64,000 nucleotides of DNA from the NCBI GenBank assembly GCA_965227045.1, contig OZ245718.1, forward strand, positions 1,860,001-1,924,000. Direction: 5' to 3'. The notes below the pieces were generated by a model. The model ran no database searches and was not told the DNA's origin. It worked only from the letters and a program-made list of their open reading frames with translations. Shown here piece by piece: positions 33,991 through 42,306 of the stretch. Position numbers and translations under genes: made by a program. The stretch is from UBA10649 sp965227045. GTDB taxonomy: Bacteria > Actinomycetota > Actinomycetes > S36-B12. Each line of letters begins with the position of its first letter. Positions within the stretch are counted from its first letter, which is position 1.

Positions 33991-34874
33991 GAGATCCCTG
34001 CCGACGCCAGCGAATCGCCAACGTCCTTCACCCGAGTCAGCACCTCCGTCGCCGTGAGCTGGCGTAGTCCTGGCCGCTCAAGTTCGGCCCACGTCCGAGG
34101 TGCGGCCACCGTCGGCAGGCTCCGCCCACGCAGCGAGTAGGGAGCGACCGTGGTCTTCGCGCCGTTGTTCTGACTCCAGTCGATGAACACCTTGCCTCGA
34201 CGTAAGGCTCGCGCCATTCCACTGACGACCAGGTCACGGTGCTCAGCCTCGATCTGCCTCGCGAGTTGATGGGCCAGATCCGAGGCAGCATCCGACGTCA
34301 GGTCGCCGACCAGTTCGGCGTAGAGGTGAATGCCCTTGCTGCCGCTGGTGACAGGCACCGCATGCAGTCCCAACTCCTCAAGGGCTGCGCGGACCCACAG
34401 CGCGACCTGGGCGCAGCCCTCAAGGTCAACACCATCGCCTGGATCGAGGTCAAGCACGATGCGGTCGGGATTCATGCGTCGCCCGTCCTCATCGAATCGC
34501 CACTGCGGCACGTGGATCTCCAGGGCAGACAGTTGCGCCAGCCACACGAGCGTCGCGACATCATTCACAAGAGGGTAGACATTCGTGCGGTCGGAGTGCT
34601 CGATCGCAAAACGAGAGATCCACTCCGGAGCGCCGGGTTCGAGATTCTTCTGGAAGAAGGATTCCCCGGGGCTGGCTGCCGTCCCGACCCCGTGGACGAA
34701 CCGCTTCCTCGTGGCCGGGCGCCACTGTGCATGTGAGATCAGGTACGGCGCTATCTCGGCGTAGTAACCCAGAACATCGGCTTTCGTGGTTCCGGAGTCG
34801 GGGTACAGCACCTTGTCGAGATTGGTCACCTGCATGGTGCGTCCACCCACCGCAACGGTCGTCTTCTGCGCCAC
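33987..34874 (-). CDS. LigD-type DNA polymerase/primase domain protein
   Basis: 295 residues from a GTG, archaeo-eukaryotic primase fold. Metal-binding Asp142/Asp144 in LDLDPGD, SGSKGIHLY (177-185) and the third acidic residue Asp232 in IDWSQNN. Fills and extends ends during NHEJ and prefers ribonucleotides in known members. A GGGTAC at 34883-34888 on its strand lies only 8 nt before the GTG, so a leaderless SigB-type transcript is conceivable, but the -35 (GCTT) is poor. Coupled to the ligase gene. Confidence 0.93.
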   Translation of the reverse strand: MAQKTTVAVGGRTMQVTNLDKVLYPDSGTTKADVLGYYAEIAPYLISHAQWRPATRKRFVHGVGTAASPGESFFQKNLEPGAPEWISRFAIEHSDRTNVYPLVNDVATLVWLAQLSALEIHVPQWRFDEDGRRMNPDRIVLDLDPGDGVDLEGCAQVALWVRAALEELGLHAVPVTSGSKGIHLYAELVGDLTSDAASDLAHQLARQIEAEHRDLVVSGMARALRRGKVFIDWSQNNGAKTTVAPYSLRGRSLPTVAAPRTWAELERPGLRQLTATEVLTRVKDVGDSLASAGIS

Positions 34875-34914
34875 ACCTCAAAGTACCCGTGCGGCGGGGC
34901 GTGCAAGCGGAGCC

Positions 34915-34940
34915 GTTATGACAAATGTCGCCCGGGGTAC
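34915..34940 (+). promoter_or_regulatory. SigB/SigF-type promoter for the miniprotein at 34981
   Basis: GTTA (34915-34918), 16 nt, GGGTAC (34935-34940), ending 40 nt before the ATG at 34981. Same spacing and -10 as the site before the paralogous miniprotein at 30673. Confidence 0.65.
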
Positions 34941-34980
34941 ACAGGGCCAAGACGGCGACCGGCCCACGGAGGCGATTCAG

Positions 34981-35130
34981 ATGGCAGCTCAGACGATCCC
35001 GACCACGAACTCGTGCACCATTGGCGCACATAAATGGACCACCCAGCGCAGCGACGAGGGTGACAGATATGAGCTGTGCCTGTCCTGTGGCAGACGAGCG
35101 AGCTGGGTACCGCTCTGGGCGAACGACTGA
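34981..35130 (+). CDS. Zinc-ribbon-like miniprotein (49 aa), paralogue 2
   Basis: 49 codons, GGAGG 8 nt before the ATG. Cys12-x4-His17-x-Trp19, then TTQRSDE, YELCLSCG (Cys33, Cys36), ASWVPLW. It aligns without gaps in the core with the 51-residue product at 30673-30828, and both have a GTT-N16-GGGTAC promoter. A single CHCC zinc site is likely; function unknown, possibly a stress-induced RNAP, ribosome or nucleic-acid ligand. It lies 12 bp before the topoisomerase gene and may be co-transcribed with it. Confidence 0.8.
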   Translation: MAAQTIPTTNSCTIGAHKWTTQRSDEGDRYELCLSCGRRASWVPLWAND

Positions 35131-35142
35131 CGCGCTAAGCCT

Positions 35143-36138
35143 GTGCGACTTCGACGATCCGACCTCGCAGAACCCGGGTTCACGCGCAAGGGTCGCCGGC
35201 TCCTCGACGTGTCCGGAACCGCGCTCCGGGCGCCGGAGGCCCTCGAGCGGATCCAGGCGCTCGCCATCCCGCCCGCCTGGGTTGACGTATGGATCTGCCC
35301 CGATGACAAGGGCCACATCCAAGCGGCGGGGACCGACGCAGCAGGACGACGCCAGTACATCTATCACCGAACATGGCGAGAGCAGCGCGACGCCGCGAAG
35401 CACTCGCGAACGCTGGCACTCGCCACGTCCCTGCCGCGCGCACGGCGGAAGACGAGCGCCGCACTCCGAGGCCGAGACCTCAGTTACGAGCGCGTCATGG
35501 CTACAGCGTTCCGCGTTCTCGATGTCGCCTCGATCCGGATCGGATCGGAGTCCTACGCCGCGGAGCACGAGACCTACGGGTTGGCCACGCTCCAGCGACG
35601 AGACGTGACGGTGACCAACTCCGTCGTCGAGTTCCAGTTCGTGGGCAAGGGCGGCATCCCACAGCAGTTCTCGTTCCGCAACGCGGCGCTGGCCCGTGCG
35701 ATCAGCGACCTGATCGAGCGTGATGATCCGAACTCTGAACTGTTCGGCTGGCAGCAGAGCGATGGCTGGCGTGACGTGCGAAGTACCGACATCAACTCCT
35801 ACATCAAGGACGTGACGCGAGGCGACTTCACCGCCAAGGACTTCCGCACCTGGAACGCGACCGTTCTGATGGCGCAGGTACTGGCGATCGCCGGACCCGT
35901 GGAGGCCGAGCGGGCAAGGAAGCGGACGATCGCGAACTCGTACGCGGTAGTCGCCGAGTACCTCGGCAACACCCCGGCGATCGCCCGCTCTTCATACGTG
36001 GACTCGCGAATCGTCGACCTGTACTCCGACGGGGTCGTCCTCCCTGCGACGGTCCTGCCGAAGTCCGATCGGCGGCTACCTGTGCATGGTCGCGTGGAGC
36101 GCGCGGTGCTGTCGATGCTGGCCAACCGGTCGCACTGA
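35143..36138 (+). CDS. DNA topoisomerase IB (poxvirus/bacterial type)
   Basis: 331 residues from GTG 35143. Catalytic residues are visible: Arg132 in IRIGSESY, Lys169 in VGKGG, Arg235 in FRTWNAT and the nucleophile Tyr285 in IARSSYVD. It relaxes supercoils through a 3'-phosphotyrosyl intermediate. Bacterial TopIB genes often sit next to Ku/LigD, as here, and the pair may act in end processing under stress. Confidence 0.94.
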   Translation: MRLRRSDLAEPGFTRKGRRLLDVSGTALRAPEALERIQALAIPPAWVDVWICPDDKGHIQAAGTDAAGRRQYIYHRTWREQRDAAKHSRTLALATSLPRARRKTSAALRGRDLSYERVMATAFRVLDVASIRIGSESYAAEHETYGLATLQRRDVTVTNSVVEFQFVGKGGIPQQFSFRNAALARAISDLIERDDPNSELFGWQQSDGWRDVRSTDINSYIKDVTRGDFTAKDFRTWNATVLMAQVLAIAGPVEAERARKRTIANSYAVVAEYLGNTPAIARSSYVDSRIVDLYSDGVVLPATVLPKSDRRLPVHGRVERAVLSMLANRSH

Positions 36139-36145
36139 GTTCCGT

Positions 36146-36171
36146 GGTTCGGCTATGCCCGCTCCGGGTAC
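36146..36171 (+). promoter_or_regulatory. SigB/SigF-type promoter before the small acidic protein
   Basis: GGTT (36146-36149), 16 nt, GGGTAC (36166-36171). The ATG follows only 9 nt later, so the transcript would be leaderless or nearly so. Confidence 0.5.
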
Positions 36172-36180
36172 GGAACAGGC

Positions 36181-36330
36181 ATGCCTACCCCACCCGTGTC
36201 CGACGAGGACAGCGAAGTCGGTCCCTCCACTACCGCCGAAGAGGCCATGGAGAAGGAGGGACAAGTTGACGGACACGTCTCAGAGTCCTCCTACGCTCCG
36301 ACCGAGACCGGAGTCGACGACGAGGACTGA
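36181..36330 (+). CDS. Small acidic protein (49 aa), hypothetical
   Basis: 49 codons from ATG to TGA, strongly acidic (about 15 Asp/Glu, only one Lys) with no hydrophobic segment, so probably disordered. MPTPPVSDEDSEV starts and ETGVDDED ends the protein. No good Shine-Dalgarno; support comes from the SigB-like promoter directly upstream and from filling the gap between topoisomerase and DUF1345. It could be a stress-induced acidic protein. Convergent with DUF1345 (5-bp gap). Confidence 0.5.
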   Translation: MPTPPVSDEDSEVGPSTTAEEAMEKEGQVDGHVSESSYAPTETGVDDED

Positions 36331-36335
36331 CAAAC

Positions 36336-36968
36336 CTATTTGTCGCTCAGGCCCGCAATGACATTGATGGTCACGGCGATGATGATCGCCGCGTACGTGA
36401 ACGAGACGAGTGCCTGGCGCAGGACGGTCGATCGGATCGCGGACTGCGTGATCTCGGTGTCCGACACCTGGAATGTCATACCGACCGTGAACGCAACGTA
36501 GGCGAAATCGCGGAATGTCGGATCGCCCTCCTGGTTGAAGTCGATCCCACCCCGTGGTGCCGAGTAGAACAGGCGGGCGTACTTCAGCATAAAGATCGTG
36601 TGCACGACCGCCCACGACACCGCGATGCAGGCGACACCCATGGCAATCAGCGGCCAGTCCGCGCTTCCCGCCGGGATGATCACGAGAGCAACCGAGAGAA
36701 CACTCACCGCCGAGCCCGCCAGAAGGATGATGTCCCGCAGCGCTCGCCCTGGATCCTGTCGCTGCGCGAGCTGGGCGGTGCCCTTGTCGTCGACGGACCA
36801 GATCGGCGGCCACGTCAGTACGAGGAAGGTCGCCGCCGCCGCCGTCCATGCCACCATCAGTCCGGCCGACCACGCGAACACGAGCGCAACCAGGACGCCG
36901 GCAACCAGTCCTACGAGGCCCGCGACGACAAGGTGAGTCCTGGCCGTGGCGTGCTGCCAGACGGTCAT
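36336..36968 (-). CDS. DUF1345 membrane protein
   Basis: 210 residues, five or six transmembrane helices, with the family block DFAYVAFTVGMTFQVSDT (about 155-172) and AVVHTIFMLKYARLFY (124-139). Function unknown. Its start overlaps the stop of the sensor-kinase gene (ATGA), so it is made with it and may be its membrane output or accessory. Confidence 0.9.
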   Translation of the reverse strand: MTVWQHATARTHLVVAGLVGLVAGVLVALVFAWSAGLMVAWTAAAATFLVLTWPPIWSVDDKGTAQLAQRQDPGRALRDIILLAGSAVSVLSVALVIIPAGSADWPLIAMGVACIAVSWAVVHTIFMLKYARLFYSAPRGGIDFNQEGDPTFRDFAYVAFTVGMTFQVSDTEITQSAIRSTVLRQALVSFTYAAIIIAVTINVIAGLSDK

Positions 36969-39280
36969 ACCGACAGCGCGCCCGTGAACACCACGTCGTC
37001 CGCGACATCGCGAAGCTTCCGATTGCTTGTCTGGCTGGCCTCGCGCAACCGAACGAACGCCTCGTCTGCGGAGATCCGCTCGTGGGCCATGAGAATGCCG
37101 AGTGCGGTGCCGATCACGCGGTTGCTGCCGAGTGCACGTTGCAGGTTCGCCGCGCGATTGTCAGCCTCGTCAAGTACCACCTTTCGCAGCAGAGACAGCT
37201 CCAGGTGCGTGCCCACACGGGCAATCAGTTCCTCGGGATCGAATGGCTTGCTGATGAAGTCATCGGCACCGGCGTGCAGCCCGGCGATGATGGACTCACG
37301 ATCGGCTCTCGCGGTGAGCAGGATCACCGGCGTCCACCGCAGAGCCTCATCGCGGCGCACCCATCGCGCGAGTTCAAGCCCATCGATGCCAGGAAGCATC
37401 ACGTCACTGAGAAGCAGATCGTGGTCGATGAGCAGTGGTTGCGCGGCCTCTGCGTCGCCCACGTCGGTGACGAGCCAGCCAGCCTCGCTCAGCAGCCGGG
37501 TGATGTAGCCACGAAGATCCTCGTGATCCTCCACAAGGAGGATCCGCCCCTGCTGGACCTCGGGGGTGCCCTCGATCTCGTCGTCCGCAGGCGCGGGCGC
37601 CGGTTCCATCGCGCCAAGCCATTGCGTCTGCGTCGTGGCCGTCGCGGTCGCCGCTGCCACCGGGGTTGCCGGACCGACACATCGCTCGGCTGGCATTCGC
37701 ACCGTGAATGACGTGCCGAGTCCCTCGGTGGTCTCGACGCTGATGGCGCCGCCCACCGCCCGCACGAGCTCGGCGACGAGGGCCAGACCGAGCCCGGAGC
37801 CTGCCTGCCCGCGGACGGGTTGATTCCGCGCCTGCTGGAAGCGCTCGAAGATGTGGGGGAGGTCCTCCTCGGCGATACCCACGCCGCTGTCGGACACGCG
37901 GAGCTCGACGAACGTGCCGTCGTGACGCATATGGACGGCAACCTCGCCGTCCTTCGTGAACTTCACCGCGTTCGACACGAGGTTGAGCAGGACCTTCAGC
38001 CACAGGTCCCGGTCAATGCGCACGAACGGTGGGAATCCCGGGCTCGACACCGTGAGCGCAAGTCCAGCCTGCTCAGCGCTGGAACGGAACATCGCCACCG
38101 CGTCGCTGGTGAGCGCAGCCAGGTCAGTCGGCTCCTCCTCGACGACAAGCGCACCGGCTTGGCCACGCGCCACGTCGAGCAGGCCGTCGACGAGGCGCTG
38201 CAGGCTGTCAGCTGCGCGCGCGGCGGCCTCGAGGTCCGCGCGCTGCTCCGCTGTCAGATTGCGTGAACGTTCGCCGCGAAGCAGCCCGTGCAGCGGAGCC
38301 TGGATGACCGCAATCGGAGTACGCAGCTCATGGCTGATGTTCTGGAACAGGCGCGATTTCGCGTCGTCGAGGCTGGCGAGCTGCTGCAGGCGCTCGGACT
38401 CCATCTCCGCGAGCATGCGATATTCCTGCTCGGACGCGATTAGCGCCTGCTCAGCCGCGATGCGTGTGGAGACATCGCGCATCGTGCCGACCGCGCCTCC
38501 TCGTCCCTTCTCGCCGTAGGGCTTGAACGAGACCTCGATCCAGGTGTAGTCGTGGTCATGGGTGAGGAATCTGAAGACTCCCAGCCCGGAGGTCCCGCCA
38601 TACGCCGCATCACGAAGGGCGACAGCTGCGTCGTGGTCCTCGGGGTGCCACAGCCGGTGGATACTCGTGCCGATGAGCTCGTCGGGAGTCCAGCCGAGAA
38701 CCTGCGTCACCGACGGCGAGATCCACTGGACCACTCCTTCGTCACTGTGGAAGATGACTTCGGCCGCGTTGTCGACAATCAGGCGATAGCGGCGTTCGGT
38801 CTCCCGCAGGCCACTCATGATGAGCGCTGCCAACAGCACGCTGATCACCACGAGGACTACCAGGAACGGTCCGATGATGTGCGAGTTGAGTACCAGCGCT
38901 ACGCCGTAGGTGCCGACCATGAGGACGACCTGGACGAAGGCCCTGCCGCGAGGCAGAAAGTAGACGATGTAGACCGCCAGGACGACTACCGACAGTCCGA
39001 GCACGATCTGGCCTTGGCCGGTGGCCCGCGTCAGCGTCAGGCCGGCAATCAACAGCCACGTCCCGACAATCGACGCCTCGAGCCCCCACCATGGCAGCCG
39101 CGGGGCGACCAGCACCGTGTACCCCACGATCAGGAGCGCGACGATGATGAGCCAGCGGTCCGCGTCGACCGGACTCTCGGGCACGGGCGGCCACAGGGAG
39201 TACGCGACGACGGTCAGGAGCAGGAGGGTCTGGATTGCCGCGAGTGCCAGGTACTGCCGCGAAGGCCACCGGCGGTTCAT
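36965..39280 (-). CDS. Membrane PAS-histidine kinase-receiver-ANTAR hybrid regulator
   Basis: 771 residues from ATG 39280 (GAGGGGGG 7 nt upstream; an in-frame TTG at 39313 is less likely). Order: about five transmembrane helices (8-155), PAS (about 162-275), HisKA with ISHELRTP (His317), HATPase_c (NLVSNAVKFT, GSGLGLAL), an Ala/Thr-rich linker, receiver (about 578-690; Asp626 in SDVMLPG, Lys678), then ANTAR (about 707-765, ending in the GTALGILMAHERIS type helix). ANTAR domains bind nascent RNA hairpins and cause antitermination, so signal transfer from His to Asp to RNA could occur in one chain. Coupled to DUF1345. Confidence 0.92.
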   Translation of the reverse strand: MNRRWPSRQYLALAAIQTLLLLTVVAYSLWPPVPESPVDADRWLIIVALLIVGYTVLVAPRLPWWGLEASIVGTWLLIAGLTLTRATGQGQIVLGLSVVVLAVYIVYFLPRGRAFVQVVLMVGTYGVALVLNSHIIGPFLVVLVVISVLLAALIMSGLRETERRYRLIVDNAAEVIFHSDEGVVQWISPSVTQVLGWTPDELIGTSIHRLWHPEDHDAAVALRDAAYGGTSGLGVFRFLTHDHDYTWIEVSFKPYGEKGRGGAVGTMRDVSTRIAAEQALIASEQEYRMLAEMESERLQQLASLDDAKSRLFQNISHELRTPIAVIQAPLHGLLRGERSRNLTAEQRADLEAAARAADSLQRLVDGLLDVARGQAGALVVEEEPTDLAALTSDAVAMFRSSAEQAGLALTVSSPGFPPFVRIDRDLWLKVLLNLVSNAVKFTKDGEVAVHMRHDGTFVELRVSDSGVGIAEEDLPHIFERFQQARNQPVRGQAGSGLGLALVAELVRAVGGAISVETTEGLGTSFTVRMPAERCVGPATPVAAATATATTQTQWLGAMEPAPAPADDEIEGTPEVQQGRILLVEDHEDLRGYITRLLSEAGWLVTDVGDAEAAQPLLIDHDLLLSDVMLPGIDGLELARWVRRDEALRWTPVILLTARADRESIIAGLHAGADDFISKPFDPEELIARVGTHLELSLLRKVVLDEADNRAANLQRALGSNRVIGTALGILMAHERISADEAFVRLREASQTSNRKLRDVADDVVFTGALSV

Positions 39281-39400
39281 CGTCCAACCCCCCTCGTCCG
39301 TTCCGAAGCGCAAATAATCGACACATTGTGGTCACTACGCAAGTGGAGACGCTCGGATATTCCTGGACCAGCCCCCGACGTGTTGGCGACACCGCGTCGG

Positions 39401-40792
39401 TTACAGGCCGTACGCCTCGAGCAGGCGCAGCCACACCTCGCTGACGGTGGGGTACGAGGGCACCGCATGCCACAGCCGCGCCAGCGGTACCCGGCCCACG
39501 ATCGCCACCGTCGCGGAGTGCAGGAGTTCTTGGACATCGGGTCCAGTGAACGTCGCGCCGACGATGACGCCTGCGGCCTCATCCACCACGATCTGGGCGG
39601 TTCCCGTGATGCCCTTGCCGAGCACGCTCGCACCGCCGACGTCGCCAACGCCGTACGACACCACGCGCACGTCGATCCCGCGCTCACGAGCCTGCGCCTC
39701 GGTCAGGCCAACGGCGCACACCTGAGGATCGGTGAAGGTCACCCGCGGCACCGCATCACGGCTGACCTCGTCCCGCGCATCCTTTCCGAGGATGACGTCG
39801 CCGGCGATCCGCGCCTGGTACTTGCCGACGTGGGTCAGAAGGGCCAGACCATTGCAATCGCCGACCGCATAGAGCCAGCCACCGTCGACACCGCTCGCCC
39901 GGAGTTGGTGGTCGACATCTACGGGGCGACCCGGCTCCAGTCCGACCACTTCGAGGCCGAGATCGGCGGTCGCCGACTTCCTGCCGACCGCGACGAGGAT
40001 CTCATCGGCTTCGACGGACCGGCCATCGGCCAGGGTGATGGTCAGCGGTCCGTCATCCGGGGCGCGCTCGACTCGCGTGACCGTCACGCCGGTGTGGACC
40101 ACGATGCCCTCGGCCTCGAAAGCCTCGCGAAGTTCGGTGCCCGCGAACGGCTCCTCCCGCGGTACGAGCCGCTCACCGCCTTCGACAACCGTGACCTCCG
40201 CGCTGCCTAGGCGTCGGAACGCCTGAGCCATCTCGGCTCCAATCGCTCCTCCCCCGAGCACCAGCAATCGCCTCGGAACGGTGGTCGCTGCCGTCACCGC
40301 GCGGTTGTCCCACGGCCGCGAGTCCGCGAGTCCCTCGATCGGCGGCATCGCTGCCCGCGTGCCGGTGGCCAGAACCACGGCGACGTTGGCGGTGAGGTGG
40401 CGAACGTTGCCGTTCGCGTCGGTCACGTCGACCGCCCTGACCCCGACCAACCTGCCGATGCCGCGAGCGAGGGCAATGTTCTTGGACTCCAGCCACGGAA
40501 CCGACGAGGTGTCGTCCCAATTGCTCGTGATCTCATCGCGCCGCGCGAACACGGCTGCGACGTCCAAGGGCCCGGTCGTCACGCCCGGCACTCGCTCGGC
40601 GGCCGCGATCACGTCGCCGGGCCTGATGAGAACCTTGCTCGGCATGCATCCCCAGTACGAGCACTCGCCTCCCACGAGTTCGCGTTCGACGATGACCGCC
40701 GTCATCCCCCCGTCGCTCACGCGCCCCGCGACGTTCTCACCAGCAGGTCCTGCTCCAATGACGATGACGTCGAAACTGTCGGTCGCGGACAT
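39401..40792 (-). CDS. Pyridine nucleotide-disulfide oxidoreductase (class I, dihydrolipoamide dehydrogenase/mercuric reductase-like)
   Basis: 463 residues from ATG 40792 with AGGAGG upstream. FAD fold VIGAGPAGEN (11-20), redox disulfide GGECSYWGCMPSK (Cys44, Cys49), NAD fold VLGGGAIGAEMAQ, YAVGDCN, C-terminal dimer domain with HAVPSYPT in place of the usual HAHPTxxE: the catalytic His is kept as the first His, but the second His and the Glu are not evident. Flavoprotein of unknown substrate; could be an NAD(P)H quinone or thiol reductase. Confidence 0.9.
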   Translation of the reverse strand: MSATDSFDVIVIGAGPAGENVAGRVSDGGMTAVIVERELVGGECSYWGCMPSKVLIRPGDVIAAAERVPGVTTGPLDVAAVFARRDEITSNWDDTSSVPWLESKNIALARGIGRLVGVRAVDVTDANGNVRHLTANVAVVLATGTRAAMPPIEGLADSRPWDNRAVTAATTVPRRLLVLGGGAIGAEMAQAFRRLGSAEVTVVEGGERLVPREEPFAGTELREAFEAEGIVVHTGVTVTRVERAPDDGPLTITLADGRSVEADEILVAVGRKSATADLGLEVVGLEPGRPVDVDHQLRASGVDGGWLYAVGDCNGLALLTHVGKYQARIAGDVILGKDARDEVSRDAVPRVTFTDPQVCAVGLTEAQARERGIDVRVVSYGVGDVGGASVLGKGITGTAQIVVDEAAGVIVGATFTGPDVQELLHSATVAIVGRVPLARLWHAVPSYPTVSEVWLRLLEAYGL

Positions 40793-40860
40793 CTGGCCTC
40801 CTGGCTGTGCGAACGTGACTTCCCTCACCGGGACGTTACCTGAAGTCTGGGTACAGTCAG

Positions 40861-42306
40861 GTGGTGACAGATACCAGTCAGGACCCCGGCGTGAGCGATG
40901 CCGCCGATCTCGTGGTGGTCGCCAACCGCCTGCCAGTGGAGCTGTCCGGGAGCGGGGCCGAGGCGGTCTGGCGACGAGCGCCTGGTGGACTGGTCAGCGC
41001 CCTCGAGCCGGCCCTGAGGGGCCGCAAGGCAACGTGGATCGGCTGGAGCGGTCATACAGCCAACGAGGCTGACTCCCCTCCCCTGCCTGACCAGATCGAC
41101 GGCCTCGGCATCGTCGGCGTGCCACTGACCGCCGAGCAGGTCGAGCAGTTCTACGAGGGGTTCTCCAACGGCGCGCTATGGCCGCTGTACCACGACTCCG
41201 TCGCCAACCCCGCGTACCACCGCCCCGAGTTCGAGACGTACTACGACGTCAATCTCGTGTTCGCGACAAAGATCAGCGAGCAGGCACCAGAAGGCGGCAC
41301 CGTCTGGGTGCACGACTACCAGTTGCAGCTGGTGCCCCGAATGCTCCGCGAATTGCGGCCGGACCTGCGGATCGGCTTCTTCCTGCACATCCCTTTCCCG
41401 CCGGTCGAGCTGTTCGCGCAGCTCCCGTGGCGACGCCAGATCCTTGAGGGTCTTCTCGGTGCAGACCTCATCGGATTCCAGACTCACGATGGCGCGCTCA
41501 ACTTCCTTGCGGCGACTCGTCGGCTCCTCGCGCTCGATCCCGGCGGCGATCGCGTCGATGTGCCGCTCGAAGCCGGCTACCGCAGCGTGCGCGTTGATGC
41601 GTTCCCGATCGGGATTGACGCGGCCTCCTTCGACGCGCTCGCTCGGACCCCGGAGGTCCAGGAGCGCGCGCGGGAGATGCGCGCGGAGATGGGCGGGTTT
41701 CGCATCCTGTTCCTCGGGGTCGATCGCCTCGACTACACGAAGGGCATCGACGTCCGGCTGCGTGCATTCTCCGAGGCACTCGTCGAGGGTCTGCTCGACA
41801 TGACCGAGGTCACCATGCTCCAGCTGGCGATCCCGAGCCGCGAGAACGTCGACGAGTACCGGCGGATCCGCGACGACGTCGAACTTCTCGTGGGTCGCGT
41901 CAACGGCGATCTCGGACGCGTGGGCGATCCGGCTATCCACTACCTGCACCAGTCGGTCTCTCGGGAGGAACTCGTGGCGATGTACGTCGCCGCCGACGTC
42001 CTGCTCGTCACGCCGCTTCGCGATGGCATGAACCTGGTTGCGAAGGAGTACGTGGCATCGCGGACTGACGACACGGGGGCCGTGATCCTCAGCGAGTTCA
42101 CCGGTGCGGCGAGCCAGCTCCGCGAGGCCTTCATCGTGAACCCTTACGACATCGACGCGGTCAAGCGCGCACTCGCCGCGGTTGCGCAGTCCACGCCCGA
42201 AGAGTTGACCAGGCGTATGCAGATGCTCCGCGCGAACGTCTTCGAGGACGACGTGGACCGCTGGGTGCGCACGTTCTTGGCGACGCTCGAAGGCACCGTT
42301 CCGTGA
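40861..42306 (+). CDS. otsA: Trehalose-6-phosphate synthase
   Basis: GT20 glycosyltransferase, 481 residues from tandem GTG codons at 40861/40864. Landmarks: NRLPVEL, WVHDYQLQLVP, FLHIPFPP, LIGFQTHDGALNFL, GVDRLDYTKGID and PLRDGMNLVAKEYV. Makes trehalose-6-phosphate from UDP- (or GDP-)glucose and glucose-6-phosphate. Overlaps otsB by 4 nt. A GGGTAC lies 7 nt upstream of the start, but without a fitting -35. Confidence 0.97.
   Translation: MVTDTSQDPGVSDAADLVVVANRLPVELSGSGAEAVWRRAPGGLVSALEPALRGRKATWIGWSGHTANEADSPPLPDQIDGLGIVGVPLTAEQVEQFYEGFSNGALWPLYHDSVANPAYHRPEFETYYDVNLVFATKISEQAPEGGTVWVHDYQLQLVPRMLRELRPDLRIGFFLHIPFPPVELFAQLPWRRQILEGLLGADLIGFQTHDGALNFLAATRRLLALDPGGDRVDVPLEAGYRSVRVDAFPIGIDAASFDALARTPEVQERAREMRAEMGGFRILFLGVDRLDYTKGIDVRLRAFSEALVEGLLDMTEVTMLQLAIPSRENVDEYRRIRDDVELLVGRVNGDLGRVGDPAIHYLHQSVSREELVAMYVAADVLLVTPLRDGMNLVAKEYVASRTDDTGAVILSEFTGAASQLREAFIVNPYDIDAVKRALAAVAQSTPEELTRRMQMLRANVFEDDVDRWVRTFLATLEGTVP

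Noticed and set aside
34883..34908. SigB/SigF promoter for the LigD polymerase gene
   Set aside because: GGGTAC is present on the minus strand, but the -35 is GCTT and the GTG follows 8 nt later; mentioned in the gene entry only as a possibility.
40849..40854. GGGTAC directly upstream of otsA as a SigB/SigF promoter
   Set aside because: No GTT-type -35 lies 14-17 nt upstream (the nearest GTTA is 10 nt away), and the -10 would sit only 6 nt before the start codon.
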